Position numbers and translations under genes: made by a program. Of a DNA stretch of 64,000 nt, positions 8,713 through 16,023 are shown in pieces (the stretch's first letter is position 1; each line of letters opens with the position of its first letter). The DNA is from Curtobacterium flaccumfaciens (GTDB lineage Bacteria; Actinomycetota; Actinomycetes; Actinomycetales; Microbacteriaceae): positions 62,001-126,000 of the forward strand of contig NZ_SNVW01000008.1 of assembly GCF_004361695.1 (NCBI RefSeq). The letters are read 5' to 3'. Under the pieces are notes generated by a model. The model searched no databases and was not told the DNA's origin. It was given only the letters and a program-made list of their open reading frames with translations.

Positions 8713-9915
8713 TCACACCCGCACGAGCACGCGACGGTAGACGTCCTCGAGCCCGGCCGCCGACCGCTCCCAGCTGAGCCGCTCCGCGTGCTCCCGACCG
8801 GCCGCGGCCAGCCCCGCCGCGTACGCCGCGTCCGTCAGGATCCGCTCGATCTCCGCAGCCCACACCCCGGGATCCCGCGACTCGAGCACGACCCCGGTCT
8901 CGCCGTCGACCACGGCCTCACGCAACCCACCGGCAGCGGCGGCCACGACCGGCACCCCGGAAGCGGAGCCCTCGAGCGCGACCAACCCGTACGTCTCGGA
9001 GTGCGACGGCACCAGCACGGCTGCCGCGCCGCGGAACAGGAACGCCAGGTCGGCCCGTGACTGCGGACCGATGAAGGTCACGCGGTCCGCGATGCCGTGC
9101 GCGGCGGCGAGCCGACGCAGTTCGTCCACGTAGTCGCCCGCCTCACTCGAGGCGTCACCGGCGATGACGAGGGTGGGGCGTGCCTCCAGGCTGATGCCGG
9201 CGATCGCCTCGATCGCGAGGTCCAGGCCCTTCAACGGTTGGACGCGTGCCGCGGCGACCACGTACGGGACGTCGGCGCGCCGCGCGCCGCTCGCGGCGGG
9301 GCGGAAGACGGACCCGTCGACGCCCGGCGGGACGATCCAGATCCGGCCGTCGTCGCCACCCAGTCGGGTCCGGACGGTCGAGGCCTCGGCCTCGGAGACC
9401 ACCACGACCGCGTCGGACTCCCGCGCCAGCAGTTCCTCGCCGGCGATGCGACCCGCCGACTCGGGGCGCTCGCCCTCGGACAGCGGCGTCTCGGGGTCGG
9501 CGGCGATGGAGTGGAAGGACTGCACGTGCGGGATGCCGCGTTCGCGGGCGACGGGCAGGGCCGCGGCGCCGGAGAACCAGTGGTGCGAGTGCAGCACGTC
9601 GAAGGGGCCGAGGCGTTCGAGCTCGTGGCGGAACGGCTCGATGAACGCGTCGTGCTCGCCCTTCGGCACCGGCTCGGCGGGACCGGCGGACAGGAACCGC
9701 AGGCAGACGCCGGGCACGAGCGACACCGAGTCCGGCTGCGTCGGCGACGAGCGTCGCGTGATGATGTCGACGTGGTGGCCACGGTCGGCGAGGGCCTCGG
9801 CCTGGTGCCGGACGACGACGTTCATGCCGCCGACCTCGCCCGAGCCGGGTTCGTCGCCGGGGGAGGTGTGCAACGACACCAACCCGATGCGCAGGGGTTC
9901 GGTGGTGGTGCTCAC
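8713..9915 (-). CDS. GT4 glycosyltransferase, MshA-like
   Basis: A 400-residue GT-B-fold glycosyltransferase. The N-terminal GEVGGMNVVVRHQAEALADRG is characteristic of MshA, which transfers GlcNAc from UDP-GlcNAc to inositol phosphate in mycothiol synthesis. Also seen are HSHHWFSG, the donor-site AAARVQPLKGLDLAIEAIA and the C-terminal PSHSETYGLVALEGSASGVP with the EX7E glutamates. The start is GTG, with TAGTCT six bases upstream and no Shine-Dalgarno. The repeated CCTCCAGG motif lies inside the gene and encodes SLEARP. MshA or another GT4 enzyme is likely; the exact acceptor is inferred. Confidence 0.75.
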   Translation of the reverse strand: MSTTTEPLRIGLVSLHTSPGDEPGSGEVGGMNVVVRHQAEALADRGHHVDIITRRSSPTQPDSVSLVPGVCLRFLSAGPAEPVPKGEHDAFIEPFRHELERLGPFDVLHSHHWFSGAAALPVARERGIPHVQSFHSIAADPETPLSEGERPESAGRIAGEELLARESDAVVVVSEAEASTVRTRLGGDDGRIWIVPPGVDGSVFRPAASGARRADVPYVVAAARVQPLKGLDLAIEAIAGISLEARPTLVIAGDASSEAGDYVDELRRLAAAHGIADRVTFIGPQSRADLAFLFRGAAAVLVPSHSETYGLVALEGSASGVPVVAAAAGGLREAVVDGETGVVLESRDPGVWAAEIERILTDAAYAAGLAAAGREHAERLSWERSAAGLEDVYRRVLVRV

Positions 9916-10009
9916 CGGTCAAGACTAACCGCGCGCCGTGCCGCCGCACCGGATCCGCAGGGTGCAGGAGCGGACCGGCGATCCCCTGGAGTCGGAGCGT
10001 CTCGCCGCG

Positions 10010-10015
10010 TACGAT
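10010..10015 (+). promoter_or_regulatory. -10-like TACGAT for a leaderless toxin-antitoxin mRNA
   Basis: TACGAT ends seven bases before the antitoxin ATG at 10023, with no Shine-Dalgarno between them. In actinobacteria this spacing places the transcription start at or next to the A of the start codon. Confidence 0.5.
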
Positions 10016-10022
10016 TGACCAC

Positions 10023-10214
10023 ATGGCCAAGCGAGTGGTTCGGAGTCTCACCAGTGCGGAGCGCGCCAAGCGGTCCCGCGCGGTCGCGGCGGTCATCCAC
10101 TCCGGCCGGCTCGAGGGCTTCGCGGACAACCCCGAGTGGATCCGCCAGATGGACCGCTTCGCCAAGGGTGAGATCAGCCGCGAGGAACTCCGGGCCGTCG
10201 CGCACCGGCGGTGA
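10023..10214 (+). CDS. VbhA-like antitoxin of a Fic toxin
   Basis: A 63-residue helical protein immediately upstream of a Fic gene. Its helix carries S27-GRL-E31-G32, which fits the inhibitory motif (S/T)xxxE(G/N) of class I Fic antitoxins; the Glu blocks ATP gamma-phosphate binding in the Fic pocket. The stop codon overlaps the Fic GTG start by four bases (GTGA), the usual coupling of such pairs. The rest is basic at the N-terminus and charged at the C-terminus, as in VbhA-like proteins. Confidence 0.8.
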   Translation: MAKRVVRSLTSAERAKRSRAVAAVIHSGRLEGFADNPEWIRQMDRFAKGEISREELRAVAHRR

Positions 10215-10813
10215 GTGTTCGGCCGGACGGCGGCTACCACGACGAGAACTACGTCCTCCGGAACAAGTTCGGCGCGACGAGTCGAGCGGAACTCGCCGCA
10301 CTCGAAGTCCCCGAGGTGCAGGACCGCGAACTCGACCTCGTGCTCGGCGACGTCGACGGTCTCGACGACCTCCCACCGTCGCAGCGCGTCCGGCGCATCC
10401 ACGCGCACCTCTTCCAGGACGTCTACGAATGGGCCGGGGAGTACCGGCTCGACGGGATCGCGAAGAACCCGGAGGAACCCTTCCTCGCTCCCGAGCTCAT
10501 CCCCGCGAGGATGGCCCGGCTCGACGACGAGCTCGATGACGATGACGGCATGTCGACGCGTCCGGTCGAGTTCCTGACCCGACAGTTCGCCGTCCTCAAC
10601 CACATCCACCCCTTCATGGAGGGGAACGGCCGGACCCAGCGCGAGTTCTGGCGGCAGTACGCCGCGGCGCACGGCATGGTGCTGGACTGGCAGCAGGCCA
10701 CGACGGCTGAGAACCACCACTCCGCACGAAGGTCGATGCTCGGCGACCTCCGCCCGCTGCGCGAGTTGCTCGAGAAGGTGATCCAGCCCGACCAGCGGCC
10801 GGCCGACTGCTGA
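10211..10813 (+). CDS. Fic-domain AMP transferase toxin
   Basis: A 200-residue Fic protein. The catalytic loop HPFMEGNGRTQREF (H133 to R141) fits HxFx(D/E)GNGR completely, so it should be active in transferring AMP or a similar nucleotide group to a protein hydroxyl. The preceding HAHLFQDVYEWAGEYR matches the Fic N-terminal helix. Known VbhT and FicT toxins of this class modify DNA gyrase and topoisomerase IV; that target here is inferred. It starts with GTG overlapping the antitoxin stop, so toxin translation depends on antitoxin translation. No mobile genes flank the pair. Confidence 0.88.
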   Translation: MSVRPDGGYHDENYVLRNKFGATSRAELAALEVPEVQDRELDLVLGDVDGLDDLPPSQRVRRIHAHLFQDVYEWAGEYRLDGIAKNPEEPFLAPELIPARMARLDDELDDDDGMSTRPVEFLTRQFAVLNHIHPFMEGNGRTQREFWRQYAAAHGMVLDWQQATTAENHHSARRSMLGDLRPLRELLEKVIQPDQRPADC

Positions 10814-10826
10814 CGGCCACGTCCAG

Positions 10827-11693
10827 CTACTGCGACGAACCGGCTTCGTGCGGCTCAGCAACGGCAGGGCGCCGCTGCGACGGGCGCGCGGGCGCCACCA
10901 CGACGGGCTTCCGGCCCGCCTCGTCCAGCGGGTCTGCCGGGAGGCGCGGATCGCCTCCCAGGATCTGCACCCGGTCGTCGCCGTGCCGGTCCCAGAACGC
11001 CGCGGTCCAGGCGCACAGGGCACCGTCCAGCAGATCCTCCCGGTGCTTGTGCGTCGGACCGTGGATCCCGGAGGGCTCGGCCAACCCGGCGGTCAGGGGG
11101 TGCGAGTCGAGCAGCAGCGGCGGGTCGAGCGGGGTCCCGCGCAGCCGACGGACGAGCTCGTCGAAGGCCTCCGCCCGCCGAGCCCGTGCGGCCGCGGCCG
11201 GCACCCGGAGGTCGAGCCGCTTGTACCGGGGCCGCTCCTCGTCGTACCCGAGCTCCTCGACGCCGACGAGCGTCGTGTACGGGTAGCACTCGAACGCCGC
11301 AGGGCCGGTGCGTGCGTGCATCGCCGCGGTGTCGGAGACGTACCCGATGCCGAGCGCGGTCAGCCGGTCGAGCAGGCGGGCGCCGGCGCTCGCCGCGGAG
11401 GCGAGGTTCGTCGGGTTCGCCGCGACCTTCCACCGGCCGTAGCGCTGTCCGACCTGCCGTTCGGCCTCGCGGATGCCGGTGGGGTTCGTCACCACGAGCG
11501 AGGCGTCGACGGCGATCAGGGTGCGCGGGCCGAGGTGCTCCGCGACCCAGTCGGTCACGGCGTCGACCCCGCGAGCCCACCCGGCGTCCGTGATGGTGCC
11601 GTCCGCGTCCGCGGCGACGAGGCCGGTCTCGTTCGCGGGCTTCCGCTCGGAGCCGAGCCCCCACGCCAGGTCCACCCCGAGGTACGCCGTCAC
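10827..11693 (-). CDS. DUF429 family protein (RNase H-like fold)
   Basis: A 288-residue protein. It begins AYLGVDLAWG and contains IAVDASLVVTNPTGIREAERQVG, followed by ECYPYTTLVGVEELG and HKHREDLLDGALCAWTAAFW. These match DUF429, a family with acidic residues in an RNase H-like arrangement and no settled function. I prefer the GTG at 11693 (GAGGA eight bases upstream) to the ATG at 11729, because conservation begins there. The last ~40 residues are Pro/Ala/Arg-rich and look unstructured. It is divergent from the LigD-type polymerase gene and converges with fic. Confidence 0.7.
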   Translation of the reverse strand: MTAYLGVDLAWGLGSERKPANETGLVAADADGTITDAGWARGVDAVTDWVAEHLGPRTLIAVDASLVVTNPTGIREAERQVGQRYGRWKVAANPTNLASAASAGARLLDRLTALGIGYVSDTAAMHARTGPAAFECYPYTTLVGVEELGYDEERPRYKRLDLRVPAAAARARRAEAFDELVRRLRGTPLDPPLLLDSHPLTAGLAEPSGIHGPTHKHREDLLDGALCAWTAAFWDRHGDDRVQILGGDPRLPADPLDEAGRKPVVVAPARPSQRRPAVAEPHEAGSSQ

Positions 11694-11758
11694 CCGACCA
11701 TCCTCGCGCAGGTCGAGCGGGCGGGACACGCCGCCCGTGCACGTGTAGCTTCCGCACC

Positions 11759-12778
11759 ATGGCGAGCGAAGCGACGGTGCTGACCGTGCCCGGGCCCGAC
11801 GGCGACCGCGAGGTCCGGATCAGCAGTCCCTCCCGCGTGCTCTGGCCGGAGCCAGGCATCACGAAGCTCGACCTCGCGGAGTACCTCGTCACCGTGGGCG
11901 ATGCGTTCGTCCGGGCGAACGGCGACCGGCCGATCTCGCTGCAGCGGTTCCCCGGCGGCGTCGACGGCGAGCAGTTCTTCTCGAAGAACCCGCCGAAGGG
12001 CGCCCCCGACTACGTCCGCGCCGTCACGGTCACCTACCCGAGCGCCCGGAGCCACCCGCAGCTCGTGATCGACGAGCCGGCGGTGGCGGTGTGGGCGGCG
12101 CAGATGAACACGGTGGTGTTCCACCCGTGGGCCTCCCGTGCCGAGGACAGCGACCACCCGGACCAGCTCCGGATCGACCTCGACCCGCAGCCGGGGACGG
12201 ACTTCCACGACACGGTGCCGATCGCGCACGAGCTCCGGAAGGTGCTGGCGGAGGTCGGGCTCACGGCGTGGATCAAGACGAGCGGCAACCGCGGCCTGCA
12301 CGTGTTCGCGCCGATCCGTCCCGAGCACGAGTTCCTCGACGTGCGGCATGCGGTGATCGCGGCGGCGCGGGAACTCGAACGGCGGATGCCGGACCGGGTG
12401 ACGACGGCGTGGTGGAAGGAGGAGCGGGGCCAGCGCGTCTTCGTGGACTTCAACCAGGCGAACCGCGACCGGACGATGGCGGGGGCGTACAGCCCGCGTG
12501 CCCTGGCGCACGCGGCGGTGTCGACGCCGATCGCGTGGGAGGAAATCGACACCGCGGACCCGACGACGTTCACGATCTGCTCGGTGCCGGAGCGGCTCGC
12601 GGCGACGGGCGACCCGTGGGAGTCGATGGGGGAGGACCCGGGGTCGATCGCCCCGTTGCTGGCGTGGTGGGAGCGCGACCTGGAGAACGGCGAGGGCGAG
12701 CTGCCGTTCCCGCCGGACTTCCCGAAGATGCCGGGCGAACCGCCTCGCGTGCAGCCGAGCCGCGCGAAGAAGGCCTGA
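11759..12778 (+). CDS. Stand-alone LigD-type DNA polymerase/primase (NHEJ PolDom)
   Basis: A 339-residue protein of the eukaryotic-primase-like polymerase domain of bacterial LigD. Features are ITKLDLAEYL, a QRFPGGVDGEQFFSKN segment, the metal-binding RIDLDPQPGTDF, KTSGNRGLHVFAPI and VFVDFNQANRDRTMAGAYSP. These enzymes fill gaps and add nucleotides at DNA breaks before ligation in non-homologous end joining. TAGCTT lies seven bases before the ATG with no Shine-Dalgarno, suggesting a leaderless mRNA. The ligase partner is 0.3 kb downstream on the other strand; no Ku gene is in the window. Confidence 0.9.
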   Translation: MASEATVLTVPGPDGDREVRISSPSRVLWPEPGITKLDLAEYLVTVGDAFVRANGDRPISLQRFPGGVDGEQFFSKNPPKGAPDYVRAVTVTYPSARSHPQLVIDEPAVAVWAAQMNTVVFHPWASRAEDSDHPDQLRIDLDPQPGTDFHDTVPIAHELRKVLAEVGLTAWIKTSGNRGLHVFAPIRPEHEFLDVRHAVIAAARELERRMPDRVTTAWWKEERGQRVFVDFNQANRDRTMAGAYSPRALAHAAVSTPIAWEEIDTADPTTFTICSVPERLAATGDPWESMGEDPGSIAPLLAWWERDLENGEGELPFPPDFPKMPGEPPRVQPSRAKKA

Positions 12779-12787
12779 GCCGGAGGG

Positions 12788-12931
12788 CTACGCGGCGGCG
12801 GTCTCTTCGCCGACCAGCTTCGTCTCCGTCACCCGCGTGGTGTGGGTCGGCAGCGAGACGCTCGCCGTGTGCAGCCGCGTCAGTCGCGACCAGGTCGCGC
12901 GGTGCGCGTCGCTGATGCCGTCGATGATCAT
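12788..12931 (-). CDS. Small 47-residue protein with its own promoter
   Basis: The ORF starts MIIDGISDAHRATWSRLTRL and ends KLVGEETAAA. Support comes from signals rather than homology: GGAG seven bases before the ATG, a promoter-like pair at 12996-13023, and an otherwise empty 260-base gap between two repair genes. The predicted product is soluble, with an amphipathic N-terminal half. No family is recognised. It could instead be a leader ORF or chance, but the promoter is among the clearest in the window. Confidence 0.45.
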   Translation of the reverse strand: MIIDGISDAHRATWSRLTRLHTASVSLPTHTTRVTETKLVGEETAAA

Positions 12932-12995
12932 GTCCCGCTCCGTTCTCACTCCTGGCGGCCGCTCCGGGCCGCGAGGACGAAGTTACTAGTTCGGC

Positions 12996-13023
12996 TAACT
13001 ACCTTCATCCTAGTGAGCGTCAA
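12996..13023 (-). promoter_or_regulatory. Sigma-A-like promoter with overlapping inverted repeat
   Basis: On the minus strand TTGACG (13023-13018) and TAGTTA (13001-12996) are separated by 16 bases. An inverted repeat, TAGTT-CGGCT-AACTA on the plus strand, overlaps the -10 region. The patch is distinctly AT-rich for this genome. Promoter plus overlapping operator suggests regulated transcription of the 47-codon ORF. Confidence 0.5.
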
Positions 13024-13040
13024 ACGGACAGCACAAGCAA

Positions 13041-14084
13041 TCAGTTGAGCACGTCTCGCAGATCGTAGGCGGCCGGGACCTCGAGTTGGTCGAACCCGCA
13101 CGAGCGGGCCTCGCGGTCCGGGCGCCACCGTTCGAACTGCACCGTGTGCCGGAAGCGGTCGCCCTCCATCTGGTCGTAGCGGACCTCGAGCACGCGGTCC
13201 GGCGCGAGCCGGACGAACGACGTGTCGCGACCCGACGAGAACCGCGACCGTTCTCCGTCACCCGTGACGGGCCTCCCGTCCGCATCCCGGAGGACCACCG
13301 GGTCGAGCTCCTCGACCAACGCGACCCGTCGCTTGTCGGAGAAGGCGGAGACGCCGCCCACCTGCCGCAGCTCGCCGTCGTCGCCGTAGAGGCCGACCAG
13401 CAGGGAGCCGACGCCGGTCCCGCTCTTGTGGATGCGGTAGCCGATGGCGACCACGTCGGCGGTGCGGTGGTGCTTCACCTTGAGCATCGACCGCTTGCCC
13501 GGCTCGTACGGCTTCGCGCGGGGCTTCGCGACGACGCCGTCGAGCCCGGCCCCCTCGAACGTCGTGAGCCACTCGCGCGCGAGGTCGACGTCGAGCGTCG
13601 TCCGGGTGACGAAGAGCGGGTCGGCCAGGCCGTCGGCCAGCGACTCGAGCCGTTCCCGTCGGTCGTCGAACGGGCGGCCGGTCAGGTCTTCGCCGTCGAG
13701 CGACAGGACGTCGAACGCCACGAACTGCGCCGGGGTCTCCGCGCTGAGCTTCGCGATCCGCGAGGCCGCCGGGTGGATCCGCTGCGACAGCGCCTCCCAG
13801 TCGAGCTTCTCGGCACCGGGTTCGCCCGTGCGGAGCACCACCTCGCCGTCGAACACCACCGGGTGGTCGCGCCCGCCGAACTGCGCCCGGAACGCCTCGA
13901 CGAGCTCGGGGAAGTAGCGGGTGAGCGGCTTCGCGCCCCGGCTGCCGATCTCGACGTCGTCGCCGTCGACGGTCACGATCCCGCGGAAGCCGTCCCACTT
14001 CGGCTCGTACCGCAGCCCGCCTTTCACGCTGTCCGGGTCCGGGACGTCCGCGACGGCCTTGGCGAGCATCGGTGCGATCTCCAT
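13041..14084 (-). CDS. ligC: ATP-dependent DNA ligase, LigC type
   Basis: A 347-residue ligase. The nucleotidyltransferase motif I is YEPKWDGFRG with catalytic Lys at residue 29. Later motifs include FDGEVVL, LDGVVAKP and KVKHHRTADVVAIGY, then an OB-fold domain ending in EVRYDQMEGDRFRHTVQF. Length and order match LigC, which seals nicks with ATP and is a back-up or accessory enzyme in bacterial end joining. It is convergent-facing with the polymerase gene across the small 47-codon ORF. The CTGGAGGCGCG motif lies just upstream (14128-14140). Confidence 0.88.
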   Translation of the reverse strand: MEIAPMLAKAVADVPDPDSVKGGLRYEPKWDGFRGIVTVDGDDVEIGSRGAKPLTRYFPELVEAFRAQFGGRDHPVVFDGEVVLRTGEPGAEKLDWEALSQRIHPAASRIAKLSAETPAQFVAFDVLSLDGEDLTGRPFDDRRERLESLADGLADPLFVTRTTLDVDLAREWLTTFEGAGLDGVVAKPRAKPYEPGKRSMLKVKHHRTADVVAIGYRIHKSGTGVGSLLVGLYGDDGELRQVGGVSAFSDKRRVALVEELDPVVLRDADGRPVTGDGERSRFSSGRDTSFVRLAPDRVLEVRYDQMEGDRFRHTVQFERWRPDREARSCGFDQLEVPAAYDLRDVLN

Positions 14085-14183
14085 GCGACCTGTCTACTCG
14101 TCACGACTCCGGGACCCCGCGGCGACCGCCTGGAGGCGCGGGTCACCCCGAGCAGGTCGTCGCGCCTCAGTAGGGTGGTGCGC

Positions 14184-15227
14184 GTGACGACCGTGCCACC
14201 GCCGGCAGCGCCGGCACCGGAACCAATCAGCCCCGTGCAGGCCGCCGCGCTCCGCGACGGCGTCCTGCCGCCCGTCGAGGAGGTCCGGCCCGGCATCTGG
14301 ACCCTCGCCGTGCCCTTCCGCTTCGGCGTGCCCGACGCCACCCTCGTGTACGTGGTCGAGGGCGCCGACGGGTCGCTCGCCGTGATCGACCCCGGGTGGA
14401 GCGGCGACGGCTCGCTCGACGAGCTCCGCGACGGCCTGACGTCGATCGGGCGTCGCCTCGAGGACGTCTCGCTCGTCGCCGTGACGCACCTGCACGCCGA
14501 CCACCTCGGCGCGGCGGCGGCGATCCGGAACGCCACGGGTGCCCGGGTCGCCATGCACCGGCTCGAGGTCGAGGCGCTCGGCCGCGAACGCGAGGACGCC
14601 GTCGCGAACGACGCCGAGATCGCGACGTGGGGCGTGCCGGCCGAGCTGCGGGCCGGCGTGGTCGAGTCCTGGGGGAGCGGGCGGCACATCGGCCTCGGTC
14701 GGCTCGTGCAGCCGTACGCGGACCTGCTGCTCGAGGACGGCGACGAACTGCCCGTCGCCGGGCGGTCGATCCGGGCGCTCTGGACGCCCGGGCACACCGC
14801 GGGACACCTGTGCTTCGTCGACGAGGCCGACGGGCTGCTCTTCACCGGCGACCACGTGCTGCCCCGGATCAACCCCGGGATCGGGCTCGGTGGGCTGACC
14901 ACCACGAACCCGCTCGGGGACTACCTCGCGTCGCTCGAACTGCTCGCCGGCATGGACCACCTCGAGGTCTGCCCGGGCCACGAGTACCGGTTCCGGGGTG
15001 TCGTCTCGCGGGCGCAGACGCTCGCGCGGCACCGCGAGGAGCGGTCGCGACACGTCGCTGCGGCGCTCGACGCCCTGGACGGACCGACCCTGTTCGAGGT
15101 CGCGGCCCGCGTGCCGTTCAGCGGCGGGATCGAGACGATGACGGGGTTCCTGCTCGCGAGCGCCCTGACACAGACGGCGTACCACGCGGCGCTGCTCGGT
15201 CGTTCCGACGAGGTCCGCCCCGCCTGA
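14184..15227 (+). CDS. Metallo-beta-lactamase-fold hydrolase
   Basis: A 347-residue protein with the MBL metal motif THLHADHLG, a later ALWTPGHTAGHL, LLFTGDHVLP and a C-terminal histidine in CPGHEYRF. These supply the two-metal site of glyoxalase-II-like hydrolases; an extra C-terminal helical domain (~270-347) is as in MBL proteins acting on CoA thioesters or lactones. Substrate is unknown. TAGGGT at 14171-14176 lies seven bases before the GTG start and no Shine-Dalgarno is present, so it is probably leaderless. Confidence 0.82.
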   Translation: MTTVPPPAAPAPEPISPVQAAALRDGVLPPVEEVRPGIWTLAVPFRFGVPDATLVYVVEGADGSLAVIDPGWSGDGSLDELRDGLTSIGRRLEDVSLVAVTHLHADHLGAAAAIRNATGARVAMHRLEVEALGREREDAVANDAEIATWGVPAELRAGVVESWGSGRHIGLGRLVQPYADLLLEDGDELPVAGRSIRALWTPGHTAGHLCFVDEADGLLFTGDHVLPRINPGIGLGGLTTTNPLGDYLASLELLAGMDHLEVCPGHEYRFRGVVSRAQTLARHREERSRHVAAALDALDGPTLFEVAARVPFSGGIETMTGFLLASALTQTAYHAALLGRSDEVRPA

Positions 15228-15244
15228 CCGGGCAGGGCGAGCGG

Positions 15245-15877
15245 TCAGGCGAGGGTGGACGCCAGGCGCTCCAGGGTCGTCTTCGCGTCGGCGAACTCGG
15301 CGTGGGCGTGCTCGGCGAGCGGTGCGAGGTCCGGCAGCCGGTCGGCGAGGGTCGCGCTCACCGTGATCGGGTAGACCTTCATGCCGAGTGCGGTGCCGAG
15401 GATGAGGTGCAGGACGGGCGACCCGTGGTCCCAGTCCTCCGTCGGGGTACCGGCGTCGTACGTGGCCCCGCGGCTCACGACCGTCACGACCGGGCGGCCG
15501 GCGAGGGGCTGCACGCCACCGGCCAGGACCCCGGGGACGTGGACGCGGTCGATCCAGGCCTTCAGCGTCGACGGCACGGTGTAGTTGTAGAGCGGCGATC
15601 CCACGACGACGACGTCGGCGGACAGGAGTTCGTCAATGACGTCCTGGCGGAGCGCCTCGGCCTCGGGCGCGACGGTCTCGTCGGCGGTCCGGTCCGCGGC
15701 TGCCCAGTGCAGGGCCGAGGTCTCGAGGTGGGGGAGCTGGTCGACGTGGAGGTCTCGGCGGACGACCGTGTACTCCGGGCCCCGTGCGCGCCAGGCGTCC
15801 GCGAAGGCGGCGGTGAGGGCGCGGGAGCGGGAGTGCGCGAGGTCGGCCGAGGAGTCGATGTGCAGCAGGGTGGGCAT
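15245..15877 (-). CDS. FMN-dependent NADH-azoreductase-like flavoprotein
   Basis: A 210-residue flavodoxin-fold enzyme. It starts MPTLLHIDSSADLAHSRSRA, the FMN-phosphate loop of AzoR, and has VVVGSPLYNYTVPSTLKAWID, which is highly typical. Later the GATYDAGTPTEDWDHGSP loop and HLILGTALGM follow. The family reduces azo dyes and quinones with NAD(P)H and is linked to thiol and quinone stress. The ATG at 15877 has TAGCGT seven bases upstream; longer in-frame starts add only low-complexity residues. It converges with the MBL gene. Confidence 0.85.
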   Translation of the reverse strand: MPTLLHIDSSADLAHSRSRALTAAFADAWRARGPEYTVVRRDLHVDQLPHLETSALHWAAADRTADETVAPEAEALRQDVIDELLSADVVVVGSPLYNYTVPSTLKAWIDRVHVPGVLAGGVQPLAGRPVVTVVSRGATYDAGTPTEDWDHGSPVLHLILGTALGMKVYPITVSATLADRLPDLAPLAEHAHAEFADAKTTLERLASTLA

Positions 15878-16023
15878 GCACCCAACGCTACCGATCCCCG
15901 ACGGCCGGATGACGGGAACGGCCCCGCCGCGCCGTGACCGGTGGACCGGTGACGGGCGGGGCGGGGCCGAGGTGGGCCTCCCGTCAGCCACGCGGGCACG
16001 CGACTGACGGGAGACGTCGGGGG

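Noticed and set aside
12979..13023. tRNA or small RNA in the AT-rich patch
   Set aside because: No cloverleaf or terminator was found; the patch fits a promoter.
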